Assembly: GCF_014230305.1 (NCBI RefSeq) | Contig: NZ_JACLAU010000005.1 | Location: forward strand, 109,326 to 173,325 | Direction: 5' to 3' | DNA length: 64,000 nt | Source: Novosphingobium aerophilum | GTDB lineage: Bacteria; Pseudomonadota; Alphaproteobacteria; Sphingomonadales; Sphingomonadaceae | Part shown: positions 33,525-42,395 of the stretch, in pieces | How the letters are laid out: each line of letters begins with the position of its first letter | Position numbering within the stretch: the first letter of the stretch is position 1 | Notes under the pieces: model-generated | Seen by the model: the letters and a program-made list of their open reading frames with translations, nothing else | Told to the model about the DNA's origin: nothing | Databases searched by the model: none | Made by a program: the position numbers and the translations under genes

Positions 33525-34613
33525 ATGGCTGACCAGCAATGCGAGATCGCGTGGTTTTCAGCGCTCTGCGACGATGACTACGAGTTCCTCGGCGTGCCCG
33601 ACAAGTATCTGCAGTCGAGCTGGGAGCACTGCCGCAACATCGTGCTGCGCGCCGAGGAGGGCGGGTTCGACAACATCCTGCTGCCATCCGGCTATCAGCT
33701 CGGGCTGGACACCACGGCCTTCGCCGCCGCTGTGGCGACGCAGGTGCGGCGGATCAAGCTGCTCTGGGCGACCCGCATGGGCGAGGACTGGCCGCCGCAG
33801 CTGGCGCGGCGGATCGCCACGCTGGACCGCATCCTGGGCCCCAATGCCGCGGGCACTGGCGGGCGGCTGAACGTGAACATCATCTCGTCCGACATGCCGG
33901 GTGAGACGATCGCCTCGGGCCCGCGCTATGCCCGCGCGACCGAGATCATGACAATCGTCCGCACGCTGCTGAATGGCGAGCACCTGGATTTCCAGGGCGA
34001 ATTCTTCCAGCTCAAGCTCGATCCGCCGCGGATCGGCACGATTTCCGGGAAGTGTCCGGCGTTCTACTTCGGCGGGCTCAGCCACGAGGCGCGCGAATGC
34101 GCGGCAGAGGCAAGCGACGTTTACCTGATGTGGCCCGACACCATGGACAAGGTGCGCGAGACCATCGCCGACATGAAGGCCCGGGCAGCGCGCTTCGGCC
34201 GGTCGCTCAAGTTCGGCTATCGGGTCCATGTGATCGTGCGCGAGACCGAGGACGAGGCACGGGCCTATGCCGACCGCCTGCTGTCCAAGCTGGACGAGGA
34301 GGCGGGCCGGGCGATCCGCGAGAAGTCGCTCGATGCCAAGAACTTCGGCGTCCAGCGGCAGCAGGAGTTGCGCGGCGCGGCCGACGGCGACGGCTTTGTC
34401 GAGGACAACCTGTGGACCGGAATCAGCCGGGCCCGCTCGGGCTGCGGCGCGGCGATCGTGGGAACCCCGGACCAGGTCCTGGCCAAGCTGCGCGCCTATC
34501 AGGCCGAGGGGATCGAGGCCTTCATCCTGTCGGGCTATCCGCACATGCAGGAGGCTGACCTGTTTGCGCGGTATGTGCTGCCCCGGATTCAGCACGGTCC
34601 GCTTACCCTGTGA
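33525..34613 (+). CDS. smoC: Flavin-dependent sulfoquinovose monooxygenase SmoC-like (SsuD/LLM family)
   Basis: A 362-residue bacterial-luciferase-like monooxygenase close to alkanesulfonate monooxygenase SsuD. It shows W-F-S-A-L, G-F-D-N-I-L-L-P-S-G-Y, T-R-M-G-E-D-W-P-P-Q-L-A-R-R-I-A-T-L-D-R-I, G-G-R-L-N-V-N-I-I-S-S-D and F-G-G-L-S-H-E-A-R-E-C-A-A, which form the FMNH2 and sulfonate sites. With O2 and reduced flavin it would cleave the C-S bond of sulfoquinovose to give 6-oxo-glucose and sulfite. RBS AGGAGAGG precedes the ATG, 44 bp after smoB. It needs a separate flavin reductase; none is found in the window. Confidence 0.85.
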   Translation: MADQQCEIAWFSALCDDDYEFLGVPDKYLQSSWEHCRNIVLRAEEGGFDNILLPSGYQLGLDTTAFAAAVATQVRRIKLLWATRMGEDWPPQLARRIATLDRILGPNAAGTGGRLNVNIISSDMPGETIASGPRYARATEIMTIVRTLLNGEHLDFQGEFFQLKLDPPRIGTISGKCPAFYFGGLSHEARECAAEASDVYLMWPDTMDKVRETIADMKARAARFGRSLKFGYRVHVIVRETEDEARAYADRLLSKLDEEAGRAIREKSLDAKNFGVQRQQELRGAADGDGFVEDNLWTGISRARSGCGAAIVGTPDQVLAKLRAYQAEGIEAFILSGYPHMQEADLFARYVLPRIQHGPLTL

Positions 34614-34689
34614 CCCTGTGACCCTGTGACCGCGGCGCCGGGGTTCTCCCCAAAGGGAGGGCCCCGCCCGGGGTGCGCTTGTTCTATGG

Positions 34690-34722
34690 TTATGACACTG
34701 TGCTAAATTGGACTAACCAATT
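34690..34722. promoter_or_regulatory. glpD promoter: sulfoquinovose-type half site plus GntR-type palindrome
   Basis: TATGACAC (34690-34697) is the inverse of the constant GTGTCATA half of the sites at 25262 and 29470. Nine bases further, AATTGG-ACTAA-CCAATT (34706-34722) is a perfect palindrome repeated at 37875-37891. The pair is ~90 bp upstream of glpD. Confidence 0.6.
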
Positions 34723-34809
34723 GACGCTGATCCATTGGTTGCCTAGCCCGCAGGGCGCAGGCCCCAGGCCGGCCATGGCGGCCGGTGTCAGCCGTGAGGA
34801 CAACCCCGC

Positions 34810-36354
34810 ATGACGCAGCATCCCGCTCTCTCCAGCTCCGTCCAGGATGGCGAAGCCGTGGACCTGCTGATCGTCGGCGGCGGGATCAACGGCGTGGGGA
34901 TCGCCCGCGATGCGGCGGGGCGGGGCCTCAGCGTGCTGCTGGTCGAACGGGACGATCTTGCCGCGCACACCAGTTCGGCCAGCACCAAGCTGATCCATGG
35001 CGGACTGCGCTATCTCGAATACTACGAGTTCCGCCTGGTGCGGGAGTCCCTGCAGGAGCGCGAGCGGCTGATCCACATCGCGCCGCATATCTCCTGGCCG
35101 CTGCGCTTCGTCCTGCCTCAGCCGAAGGGCGGGCGGCCGGGCTGGATGATCCGCATCGGGCTGTGGCTCTATGACCATATCGGAGGCAAGCAGTCGCTGC
35201 CCGGCTCGCATGGGGTGGACCTGCGCGATCCGCGTTGGGGGGAAGGGCTCAAGCCGGGCCTGACCCGCGGCTTCGTCTATTCGGACGCCTGGGTCGACGA
35301 TGCCCGGATGGTCGTTCTCAACGCGATCGATGCGAGCGAGCGCGGCGCGCGGATCGTGACGGGCACGGCCATGACCGGGGCGCGGGTGGAGGGCGAGGAA
35401 TGGGTCGTCTCGCTGGCCCCCAACCCCAGCCGTCCGGGACTGGCCGCTCCGCTGCAGGTGCGGGCCAAGGCCGTGGTGAACGCCGCCGGCCCCTGGGCGG
35501 GCAACCTGCTCGACGGCGTCGACGGGGTCACCCGCGAGGGTGGCATCACCCTGGTCAAGGGCAGCCATATCGTTGTTCCGCAGCTGTATTCCGGCGACCA
35601 CGCGTTCATCCTGCAGCAGGACGACGGGCGGATCGTCTTCACCATTCCCTACGAGCACCGCTACACCCTGGTCGGGACGACCGATGTGCTGGTCGCCGCC
35701 GATCAGCGCGACCGTCCGCAGATCTCGCCCGAGGAGACGAGCTACCTCTGCGCCGCCGCCAACGCGTACTTCACCCGCGAGATCGGCCCGGACGATGTGG
35801 TGCGGTCCTATTCGGGCGTGCGGCCGCTGTACGATGACGGCACCGCCGACGCCAAGGCGATCACCCGTGACTATGTGCTGCAACTGGGGCGCCGCAGCAC
35901 GCCGCAGGTGCTGAGCGTGCTGGGCGGAAAGCTCACCACCTATCGTCGCCTGGCCGAGCATGCGATGGACGAGCTGGGGCCCTGGCTGCCGCGCCACGGC
36001 GACGGGTGGACCGACCGGGCGGCCCTGCCCGGGGGCGATCTGCCGGCCGGCGGCTTCGCGGCTTTCCTGGCCTCGTGCCGCCAGCGCTGGCCGTTCCTGC
36101 CGGCCGACGTGGCCGAGCGCATGGCCCATGCCTATGGCACCCGGATCGAGCGGATCATCGGCGCGGCGAGCGACTGGGCCGGGCTGGGCCGCGATTTCGG
36201 GGCCGGGCTGACCGAGGCCGAGGTGCGCTATCTGGTGACCCACGAATGGGCCCGCACCGCCGAGGACATCCTGTGGCGCCGGACCAAGCTGGGGCTTGGC
36301 GCGGGGCCGGAGCTGGCGCAGGAACTGACGGACTGGCTCGCCGCGAACGGCTGA
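34810..36354 (+). CDS. glpD: Aerobic glycerol-3-phosphate dehydrogenase GlpD
   Basis: A 514-residue FAD enzyme that oxidises glycerol-3-phosphate to dihydroxyacetone phosphate at the inner membrane and passes electrons to quinone. The N-terminal FAD motif is I-V-G-G-G-I-N-G-V-G-I-A-R-D-A-A-G-R-G; further GlpD marks are S-S-A-S-T-K-L-I-H-G-G-L-R-Y-L-E, K-G-S-H-I-V, T-I-P-Y-E-H-R-Y-T-L-V-G-T-T-D and G-G-K-L-T-T-Y-R. It lies 18 bp upstream of glpK. With the sulfoquinovosidase upstream, it would consume glycerol released from sulfoquinovosyl glycerol. Confidence 0.95.
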   Translation: MTQHPALSSSVQDGEAVDLLIVGGGINGVGIARDAAGRGLSVLLVERDDLAAHTSSASTKLIHGGLRYLEYYEFRLVRESLQERERLIHIAPHISWPLRFVLPQPKGGRPGWMIRIGLWLYDHIGGKQSLPGSHGVDLRDPRWGEGLKPGLTRGFVYSDAWVDDARMVVLNAIDASERGARIVTGTAMTGARVEGEEWVVSLAPNPSRPGLAAPLQVRAKAVVNAAGPWAGNLLDGVDGVTREGGITLVKGSHIVVPQLYSGDHAFILQQDDGRIVFTIPYEHRYTLVGTTDVLVAADQRDRPQISPEETSYLCAAANAYFTREIGPDDVVRSYSGVRPLYDDGTADAKAITRDYVLQLGRRSTPQVLSVLGGKLTTYRRLAEHAMDELGPWLPRHGDGWTDRAALPGGDLPAGGFAAFLASCRQRWPFLPADVAERMAHAYGTRIERIIGAASDWAGLGRDFGAGLTEAEVRYLVTHEWARTAEDILWRRTKLGLGAGPELAQELTDWLAANG

Positions 36355-36372
36355 GCGCACGGGGAGGGCAAG

Positions 36373-37851
36373 ATGGGCACGTTCATTCTGGCAATCGATC
36401 AGGGGACCACCTCCACCCGGTCGCTGGTCTTTGCGGCGGACCGCAGCGTGGTGGCCTCGGCGCAGCAGGAGTTTGCCCAGCACTATCCCGCCGACGGCTG
36501 GGTGGAGCACGATGCCGAGGACATCTGGCGCGACACCCTGGCGACGGCGCGCGGGGCGCTGGACAAGGCGGGTCTGGCCGCGGCGGACATCGCCGCGATC
36601 GGCATCACCAACCAGCGCGAGACCGTGGTGCTGTGGGACCGCGCCACCGGGGAACCGCTGCACAAGGCGATCGTCTGGCAGGATCGGCGCACCGCCGCGA
36701 CCTGCGCCGAGCTGCACGCCGCGGGGCATGAGGCCCTGGTCCAGGCCAGGACCGGTCTGCTGCTGGACCCCTATTTCTCCGCGACCAAGCTGGCCTGGCT
36801 GCTCGATGCGATCCCCGGTGCGCGGGCCCGGGCCGAGCGGGGCGAACTGGCCTTCGGGACGATCGACACGTTCCTGCTGTGGCGCCTGACCGAAGGGCGC
36901 AGCCACAAGACCGACGTCACCAACGCCAGCCGCACCTTGCTGTTCGATATCCATGCCCAGCGCTGGTGCCCCGAGCTGCTCGACCTGTTCCGCGTCCCGG
37001 CCGCAGTGCTGCCCGAGGTTTGCGACAGTGCGGCCGATTTCGGGACGACCACCCTGCTGGGCGGCGAGATTCCGATCCTGGGCATGGCCGGGGACCAGCA
37101 GGCCGCCCTGGTCGGCCAATCGTGCTTTGCCCCGGGGCAGGCCAAGATCACCTACGGTACGGGCGGCTTCATGCTGCTCAACACCGGCGATCGGCCAGTC
37201 ACCTCGGCCGCGCGCCTGCTCACCACGGTGGCCTACCGGATCGACGGGGTGACCCATTACGCGCTCGAAGGGTCGCTGTTCGTCGCGGGGGCGGCGATCA
37301 AGTGGCTGCGCGATGGGCTCGGCATCATCGTCGAGGCGCGCCAGACCCAGGAGATGGCGGCGCGGCTGCCCGACAACGGCGGGGTCTATATGGTGCCGGC
37401 CTTCGTCGGTCTGGGCGCCCCGCACTGGTGTACCGAGGCGCGCGGCATGCTGACCGGCCTGACCTTCGACAGCGGCCCGGCCCACATCGCCCGGGCCGCG
37501 CTCGAATCGGTCGCTTTCCAGACCGCCGATCTGGTCGCCGCGATGCAGCGCGACGGGGCCGGCGCGCTCGCCACCCTGCGGGTCGACGGCGGGATGGCCG
37601 CGAATGACTGGTTCTGCCAGTTCCTCGCCGATATCCTCAACATCGTGGTCGAACGTCCGGCCAACCTCGAGACCACGGCCCTGGGCGCCGCCATGCTGGC
37701 CGGACACCGGTCCGGGGCCTGGACCGGTGTGCTCGACAGCGTGGCGGAGCAGGGAGGGCTCAGCCGCTTCGCCCCGCGCCTGGCAGAGGCCGAGCGGTCG
37801 CGCCTGGTGGCCGAATGGCAGGCGGCGATCCGGCGGGCCACTCTGACCTGA
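36373..37851 (+). CDS. glpK: Glycerol kinase GlpK
   Basis: A 492-residue FGGY-family kinase making glycerol-3-phosphate from glycerol and ATP. It shows [10 protein letters not shown] near the start, [39 protein letters not shown] and V-D-G-G-M-A-A-N-D. No glpF channel is adjacent. Operon with glpD; RBS GGGGAGGG. Confidence 0.96.
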   Translation: MGTFILAIDQGTTSTRSLVFAADRSVVASAQQEFAQHYPADGWVEHDAEDIWRDTLATARGALDKAGLAAADIAAIGITNQRETVVLWDRATGEPLHKAIVWQDRRTAATCAELHAAGHEALVQARTGLLLDPYFSATKLAWLLDAIPGARARAERGELAFGTIDTFLLWRLTEGRSHKTDVTNASRTLLFDIHAQRWCPELLDLFRVPAAVLPEVCDSAADFGTTTLLGGEIPILGMAGDQQAALVGQSCFAPGQAKITYGTGGFMLLNTGDRPVTSAARLLTTVAYRIDGVTHYALEGSLFVAGAAIKWLRDGLGIIVEARQTQEMAARLPDNGGVYMVPAFVGLGAPHWCTEARGMLTGLTFDSGPAHIARAALESVAFQTADLVAAMQRDGAGALATLRVDGGMAANDWFCQFLADILNIVVERPANLETTALGAAMLAGHRSGAWTGVLDSVAEQGGLSRFAPRLAEAERSRLVAEWQAAIRRATLT

Positions 37852-37874
37852 GTCGGCCTCGCGCTGATTGCCAC

Positions 37875-37891
37875 AATTGGATTGACCAATT
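37875..37891. promoter_or_regulatory. Perfect 17-bp palindrome upstream of TonB receptor
   Basis: AATTGG-ATTGA-CCAATT, same arms as at 34706-34722. The arrangement resembles UxuR/ExuR-type GntR operators (TTGG...CCAA). Located 24 bp after glpK and ~220 bp before the receptor ATG. Confidence 0.65.
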
Positions 37892-38112
37892 TTCGCCGAC
37901 AGCGTGGGTTCGGCTCGCTGGGCGGACCTTGAACCTGCCTTTTCCCCGCAGACTCGCGGCAATGTTCCCCGGAAATTGGCCTTTTTCCAACGTGAATGAC
38001 CAATATTGCAGCAAATCCCCTGGTGCCGCTTGCATTTGGTCAGGCCATTCCGTATGAGAGGCGCGGCTTTTCCGATGGAAAGACCCAAAGCCTGCGTAAC
38101 GAGGGGATGGAA

Positions 38113-40362
38113 ATGACGAAGCTTCGCAACACCGTGGCCCGGGGAGCGCTTGCGCTGGCCCTGACGGTCGCCGCCCAGCCTGCCCTGGCGCAGGACCAGT
38201 CTGCCGCGGCCGCCACCGACAACGGTGAAATCATCGTGACCGCGCAGAAGCGCGCCGAGAATGTCCAGCAGGTGCCGCTCGCGGTGTCCGTGCTTTCGCC
38301 CAATCAGCTCCAGGCGGCTGGCGTGCGCCAGTTCCAGGATCTGACCAAGCTTGCCCCCTCGCTGACGATCCGTCCGGCCGAACATCCGGTCAACGCCAAC
38401 GTCTCGCTGCGCGGTGTCGGCACCTTCGCGTTCGGCATCGGCGTCGAGCCGAGCGTCGCCGTGCTGGTCGACGAAGTGCCGCTGGCCTTCCAGGCGCGCG
38501 CCTTCACCGACCTGCCCGACGTGGAGCGGATCGAGGTCCTGCGCGGTCCGCAGTCGACCCTCTATGGCAAGTCGGCCTCGGCGGGCCTGATCAACATCAT
38601 CACCCGCGGCCCGACCGACACGTTCAAGATCCGGGTCAACGGCACCGCCACCACCGATAACGAGGTTGGCGCGAACTTCAGCGTTTCGGGTCCGCTGAGC
38701 GAGCAGCTCGGCTACGTCGTCTCGGGCAGCTATGCCCGGTGGGAAGGCAATGTCACCAACCTGTTCAACAACCAGAAGGTCAACGGCAACGACACCTTCA
38801 ACGCCCGCGGCAAGCTGCGCTGGGAACCGAGTTCGGCGGCCAAGATCACGCTGACCGGCAACGTCATCCGCGGGAGCACCACGGTCGGCCGTCCGTTCAT
38901 CCGCTTCGGGGCCAACGCGGCGCTGCGCGGCGTCGCGGGCCAGACCCCCGCGGTCACCCTGCCCGGTGTGACGGTCAGCGAACTCAACCGGTCGATCAGC
39001 AACAACTACCCGGCCAGCACCCGGTACAATGGCTGGGGGGGCAACCTGCGCGGGGACTTCGAGCTAGGCACCCACTCGCTGGTCTCGATCACCTCGTACG
39101 ACAAGTTCCGGCTCGACGATTTCCTTGATCAGGACGACACCTCGGCCAACACCGCCAACGGCAACAACATCCAGGTCGGCACGTTCAAGTCGAAGCTGTT
39201 CACCCAGGAATTCCGCCTGCTCTCGCCGGGCGACCAGCCGTTCCGCTACACCCTGGGCGCCTACTTCGCCTCGGTGCGGTTCGACCGTCCGTTCTCGCGC
39301 GGGCCGGCCTTCTCGCTGGCGGACTGGACCGCCTATTCGAAGTCGCAGCAACTGGCTGCCTTCGTTCAGGCCGACTGGGAGTTCATGCCCAACGCCACCC
39401 TGACCGGCGGCGCGCGCATCCAGAACGAGAAGATCCGCTATGCCTTCACCAGCCGCGCTGCTCCGGTCGGCACGTGGTCGGGCAACGCATCGGACACGGC
39501 GGCGACCTGGCGGGCAAGCCTGAAGTACGAGTTCAGCTCGACGGTCAACGCCTTCGCCACGGTTTCGACCGGGTACAAGGGTCAGACCTATGACCTGACC
39601 ACCGGCTTCAACAACAACCGCGCCGCCGCCGGGCCGATCAAGCCCGAAAAGTCGCGCGACATCGAAGTCGGCATCCGCAGCCAGTTGTTCGATCGCAAGG
39701 TTACGCTGAACGTCACCCTGTTCGACACGGTCTATCGCAACCTGCAGGCCCAGACGATCGAGACCCTGGCCGACGGCACCGCGAACTTCCGGCTGACCAA
39801 CGTCGGCAAGCTGGGCACCAAGGGTGTCGAGATCGACACCGTGATCCGCCCGAGTGACACGTTCAACCTGAGCGGGTCGTTCGCGATCCTCGATGCCAAG
39901 TACCTGGACTTCCCGGTGGCACCCTGCTTCCCGCTGCAAACTGCGGCGCAGGGCTGCGTCACGGTCCCGGGGCAGCCGACCCGCCAGAACCTCACGGGCG
40001 AGCGGGCGGTTCAGGCCCCCGAGTTCAAGTTCTCGATCGGCGCCGAATACACTCCGGCCCTGACCGACAACCTGCGCGGCGTGGTCCAGGCCAACTGGCA
40101 GCACACCAGCAGCGTCAACTATGTGGCGCGCGATCCTGAGGCCTTCCAGAGGGCCTACTCGATCGTCAACCTGGGCCTGGGCGTGCGGGACGAGGACCGC
40201 AAGTGGGAAGTCACCGCCTTCGTCAACAACCTGTTCAACCAGCAGTACTTCCCGTCGCTGGCGAACAGCGCGGGCAACTGGGGCAACAACCAGGCGACCC
40301 AGGTGCTCCTGCCGCGCGACTTCATGCGCTACGGCGGGGTCCGCTTCAGCCTGAACTACTGA
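38113..40362 (+). CDS. TonB-dependent receptor (glucuronate/glycan locus)
   Basis: A 749-residue outer-membrane receptor. Signal peptide of ~25 residues ends A-L-A-Q; TonB-box-like E-I-I-V-T-A-Q; plug with V-S-L-R-G-V-G-T and I-E-V-L-R-G-P-Q-S-T-L-Y-G-K-S-A-S-A-G; barrel ends R-F-S-L-N-Y. No sensor domain. ATG 38113 is preferred because GAGGGG stands 6 bp upstream; ATG 38107 is the alternative. It precedes a secreted beta-glucuronidase and an esterase and carries a GntR-type palindrome upstream, so import of glucuronate-containing oligosaccharides or glucuronosides is likely. Confidence 0.93.
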   Translation: MTKLRNTVARGALALALTVAAQPALAQDQSAAAATDNGEIIVTAQKRAENVQQVPLAVSVLSPNQLQAAGVRQFQDLTKLAPSLTIRPAEHPVNANVSLRGVGTFAFGIGVEPSVAVLVDEVPLAFQARAFTDLPDVERIEVLRGPQSTLYGKSASAGLINIITRGPTDTFKIRVNGTATTDNEVGANFSVSGPLSEQLGYVVSGSYARWEGNVTNLFNNQKVNGNDTFNARGKLRWEPSSAAKITLTGNVIRGSTTVGRPFIRFGANAALRGVAGQTPAVTLPGVTVSELNRSISNNYPASTRYNGWGGNLRGDFELGTHSLVSITSYDKFRLDDFLDQDDTSANTANGNNIQVGTFKSKLFTQEFRLLSPGDQPFRYTLGAYFASVRFDRPFSRGPAFSLADWTAYSKSQQLAAFVQADWEFMPNATLTGGARIQNEKIRYAFTSRAAPVGTWSGNASDTAATWRASLKYEFSSTVNAFATVSTGYKGQTYDLTTGFNNNRAAAGPIKPEKSRDIEVGIRSQLFDRKVTLNVTLFDTVYRNLQAQTIETLADGTANFRLTNVGKLGTKGVEIDTVIRPSDTFNLSGSFAILDAKYLDFPVAPCFPLQTAAQGCVTVPGQPTRQNLTGERAVQAPEFKFSIGAEYTPALTDNLRGVVQANWQHTSSVNYVARDPEAFQRAYSIVNLGLGVRDEDRKWEVTAFVNNLFNQQYFPSLANSAGNWGNNQATQVLLPRDFMRYGGVRFSLNY

Positions 40363-40377
40363 TCCCGGTGGACCGGT

Positions 40378-40405
40378 GCCGGGGCAGGGGAAACCCTGTC
40401 CCGGC
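40378..40405. terminator. Hairpin after TonB receptor, terminator-like without strong T-run
   Basis: Stem GCCGGGGCAGGG / CCCTGTCCCGGC (11 of 12 pairs) with a GAAA tetraloop, 16 bp past the stop. No T-tract follows, so it may attenuate or protect the 3' end rather than terminate fully. Confidence 0.6.
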
Positions 40406-40478
40406 TTCGGCCGTTTGGGACACGTGAACAGCGAAGGTCCGCCACGATGAGCGGACCGCACATGGTGTGGGAGAACGG

Positions 40479-42395
40479 ATGATGCGGATCGTTGGTCTGC
40501 GGGGTGTTCTGTGTCTGGCGGCTGCCGGACTGTCCATGCCAGCGCCGGCCCAGTCTCCGCCCGCCCAGTCTCCGCCCGTCGCCCTCCCACTTGCGACAGT
40601 CCAGACGGAGCCCCTGCTGGTCTCGGCCGACCTGCGCGACGGCATCGACCTGTCCGGTGACTGGCACTACTCGATCGATCCCTACCGGTCCGGCATCGCC
40701 GGCTTCCATGGCGAGGCCCCCGATCGCGGCCAGCAGCGCTATCTCGACATCGACGTGCGTCAGGCCATGGCGGCGGACAACCGCACGCTTTACGAATTCG
40801 ACATGGCCCACTCGCCAGTGGCCCGCCTGCCGGGCGCGTGGCTGGCGGCCACCCCGGAACTGCGCCATTATCAGGGCCTGGTCTGGTACCAGCGGACCTT
40901 CACCGCTCCGGCCGACCGCAAGGGGCGGGTCTTCCTGCGCTTTGGCGCCGCCAACTATGCCACGGTGGTCTACCTGAACGGCCAGCCGCTCGGTCGGCAT
41001 GAGGGCGGCTTCACCCCTTTCGCCTTCGAAGCCACCAGGCTGCTGCGCGATGGCGAGAACCAGATCACCATCGGGGTCGATTCCGCCGCCACGCCCACCA
41101 CCGTGCCGCCCCCGGTCACTGACTGGGAGAACTATGGCGGCGTCACCCGCGAGATCCGGCTGGTCCAGACGCCCGCCACTTATGTGGATACCGCCTGGGT
41201 GCGCCTGACCCGTGACGGCAAGCTGGCGGTCGATGCCCACCTCGACGGACCCGCTGCGGCCAATGCGCCGGTCCGGCTGACCATCGCCGATCTGAAGCTG
41301 GACCTGGCCGGCAAGACGGACGCCGCCGGCAACTGGCGCGCGACCATGGCCGCGCCGCGGGCGCTGGTGCGCTGGTCGCCCGAACAGCCGAAGCTTTACG
41401 ATGTCACGCTGAGCTCCGGCGAGGACCGGTGGCGGGATCGCATCGGCTTCCGCACGGTCGAGCGGCGCGGCGCCGACATCCTGCTCAACGGCAAGCCGGT
41501 GTTCCTGCGCGGCATTTCGATGCACGAGGAAGAGATCGGCGCCAATCCGGCGCGGATCATCACGCCGGCCAATGCCCGGGCCCTGCTCGGCGAGATCAAG
41601 GAAGGGCTTCACGGCAATTACGTGCGCCTGTCGCATTATCCCCACTCCGAGGTGATGACCCGCGCCGCCGACGAGCTGGGCTTGCTGGTGTGGAGCGAGG
41701 TCCCGGTCTACTGGATGGTGGCCTGGGGCAACACCCAGACGCTGGCGACGGCCCGCAACATGCTGGCCGAGAACATCCTGCGCGATCGCAACCGCGCCTC
41801 GATCGCCATCTGGTCGGTCGCCAACGAGACCCCGGTCAGCGATGCCCGCAACGCCTTCCTGCGGCAACTGATTGCCGACGTGCGGGCACTCGACGATACC
41901 CGTCTGGTCAGCGCCGCCCTGCTGGTCGAGCGTGATCGTGCGGCCAAGGTGCCAACCATGGCCATGGCCGATCCCCTGGCTGCCGATCTCGATGTCCTGG
42001 CGATCAACACCTACAATGGCTGGTACACCGGGGATCGTCTCGCCGATCTGCCGGGCAGCGTCTGGCAGATTCCCGACGACAAGCCGCTGATTTTCTCGGA
42101 GTTCGGGGCCGACGCCAAGGCCGGGTTCCACAGCCCTGAAAAGATGCAGAAGTTTTCGGAGGAGTTTCAGGCCGAGTTCTATCGAAAAACCCTGGAAATG
42201 GCTGACCGGGTCCCTACACTGCGCGGCATGTCGCCCTGGATCCTCAAAGACTTCCGCTCGCCGCGCCGGCAGAACCCCGATTTCCAGATTGGCTGGAACC
42301 GCAAGGGGCTGATTTCCGAAACCGGTGAGCGCAAGCAGGCCTTCGCCGTGCTGGCCGACTACTATGCCCGCAAGGCGGCCGTGGCCGGGCGATGA
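40479..42395 (+). CDS. Exported GH2 beta-glucuronidase
   Basis: A 638-residue GH2 enzyme with a signal peptide of ~24 residues. Domains in order: sugar-binding jelly roll (Y-Q-R-T-F-T, Y-L-N-G-Q-P-L-G-R-H-E-G-G-F-T-P-F), immunoglobulin-like domain, TIM barrel with L-N-G-K-P-V-F-L-R-G-I, V-R-L-S-H-Y-P-H-S, acid/base Glu in V-A-N-E-T-P and nucleophile Glu in F-S-E-F-G-A. Near the end W-N-R-K-G-L matches the N-x-K motif that holds the glucuronate carboxylate in beta-glucuronidases, which separates it from beta-galactosidases and mannosidases. It would release glucuronate in the periplasm for the MFS/UxaC/UxuB/ManD route encoded downstream. RBS GGGAG; the next gene overlaps by 4 bp. Confidence 0.87.
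   Translation: MMRIVGLRGVLCLAAAGLSMPAPAQSPPAQSPPVALPLATVQTEPLLVSADLRDGIDLSGDWHYSIDPYRSGIAGFHGEAPDRGQQRYLDIDVRQAMAADNRTLYEFDMAHSPVARLPGAWLAATPELRHYQGLVWYQRTFTAPADRKGRVFLRFGAANYATVVYLNGQPLGRHEGGFTPFAFEATRLLRDGENQITIGVDSAATPTTVPPPVTDWENYGGVTREIRLVQTPATYVDTAWVRLTRDGKLAVDAHLDGPAAANAPVRLTIADLKLDLAGKTDAAGNWRATMAAPRALVRWSPEQPKLYDVTLSSGEDRWRDRIGFRTVERRGADILLNGKPVFLRGISMHEEEIGANPARIITPANARALLGEIKEGLHGNYVRLSHYPHSEVMTRAADELGLLVWSEVPVYWMVAWGNTQTLATARNMLAENILRDRNRASIAIWSVANETPVSDARNAFLRQLIADVRALDDTRLVSAALLVERDRAAKVPTMAMADPLAADLDVLAINTYNGWYTGDRLADLPGSVWQIPDDKPLIFSEFGADAKAGFHSPEKMQKFSEEFQAEFYRKTLEMADRVPTLRGMSPWILKDFRSPRRQNPDFQIGWNRKGLISETGERKQAFAVLADYYARKAAVAGR

Noticed and set aside
34690..38385. Very long minus-strand open frame (over 1200 codons) opposite glpD-glpK
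   Set aside because: It is antisense to two unmistakable genes, has biased Arg/Gly/Pro/Gln composition and no domain; it results from high-GC third-position bias.
40479..42395. GH2 protein as beta-galactosidase or beta-mannosidase
   Set aside because: The W-N-R-K (NxK) motif and the glucuronate genes downstream favour beta-glucuronidase.
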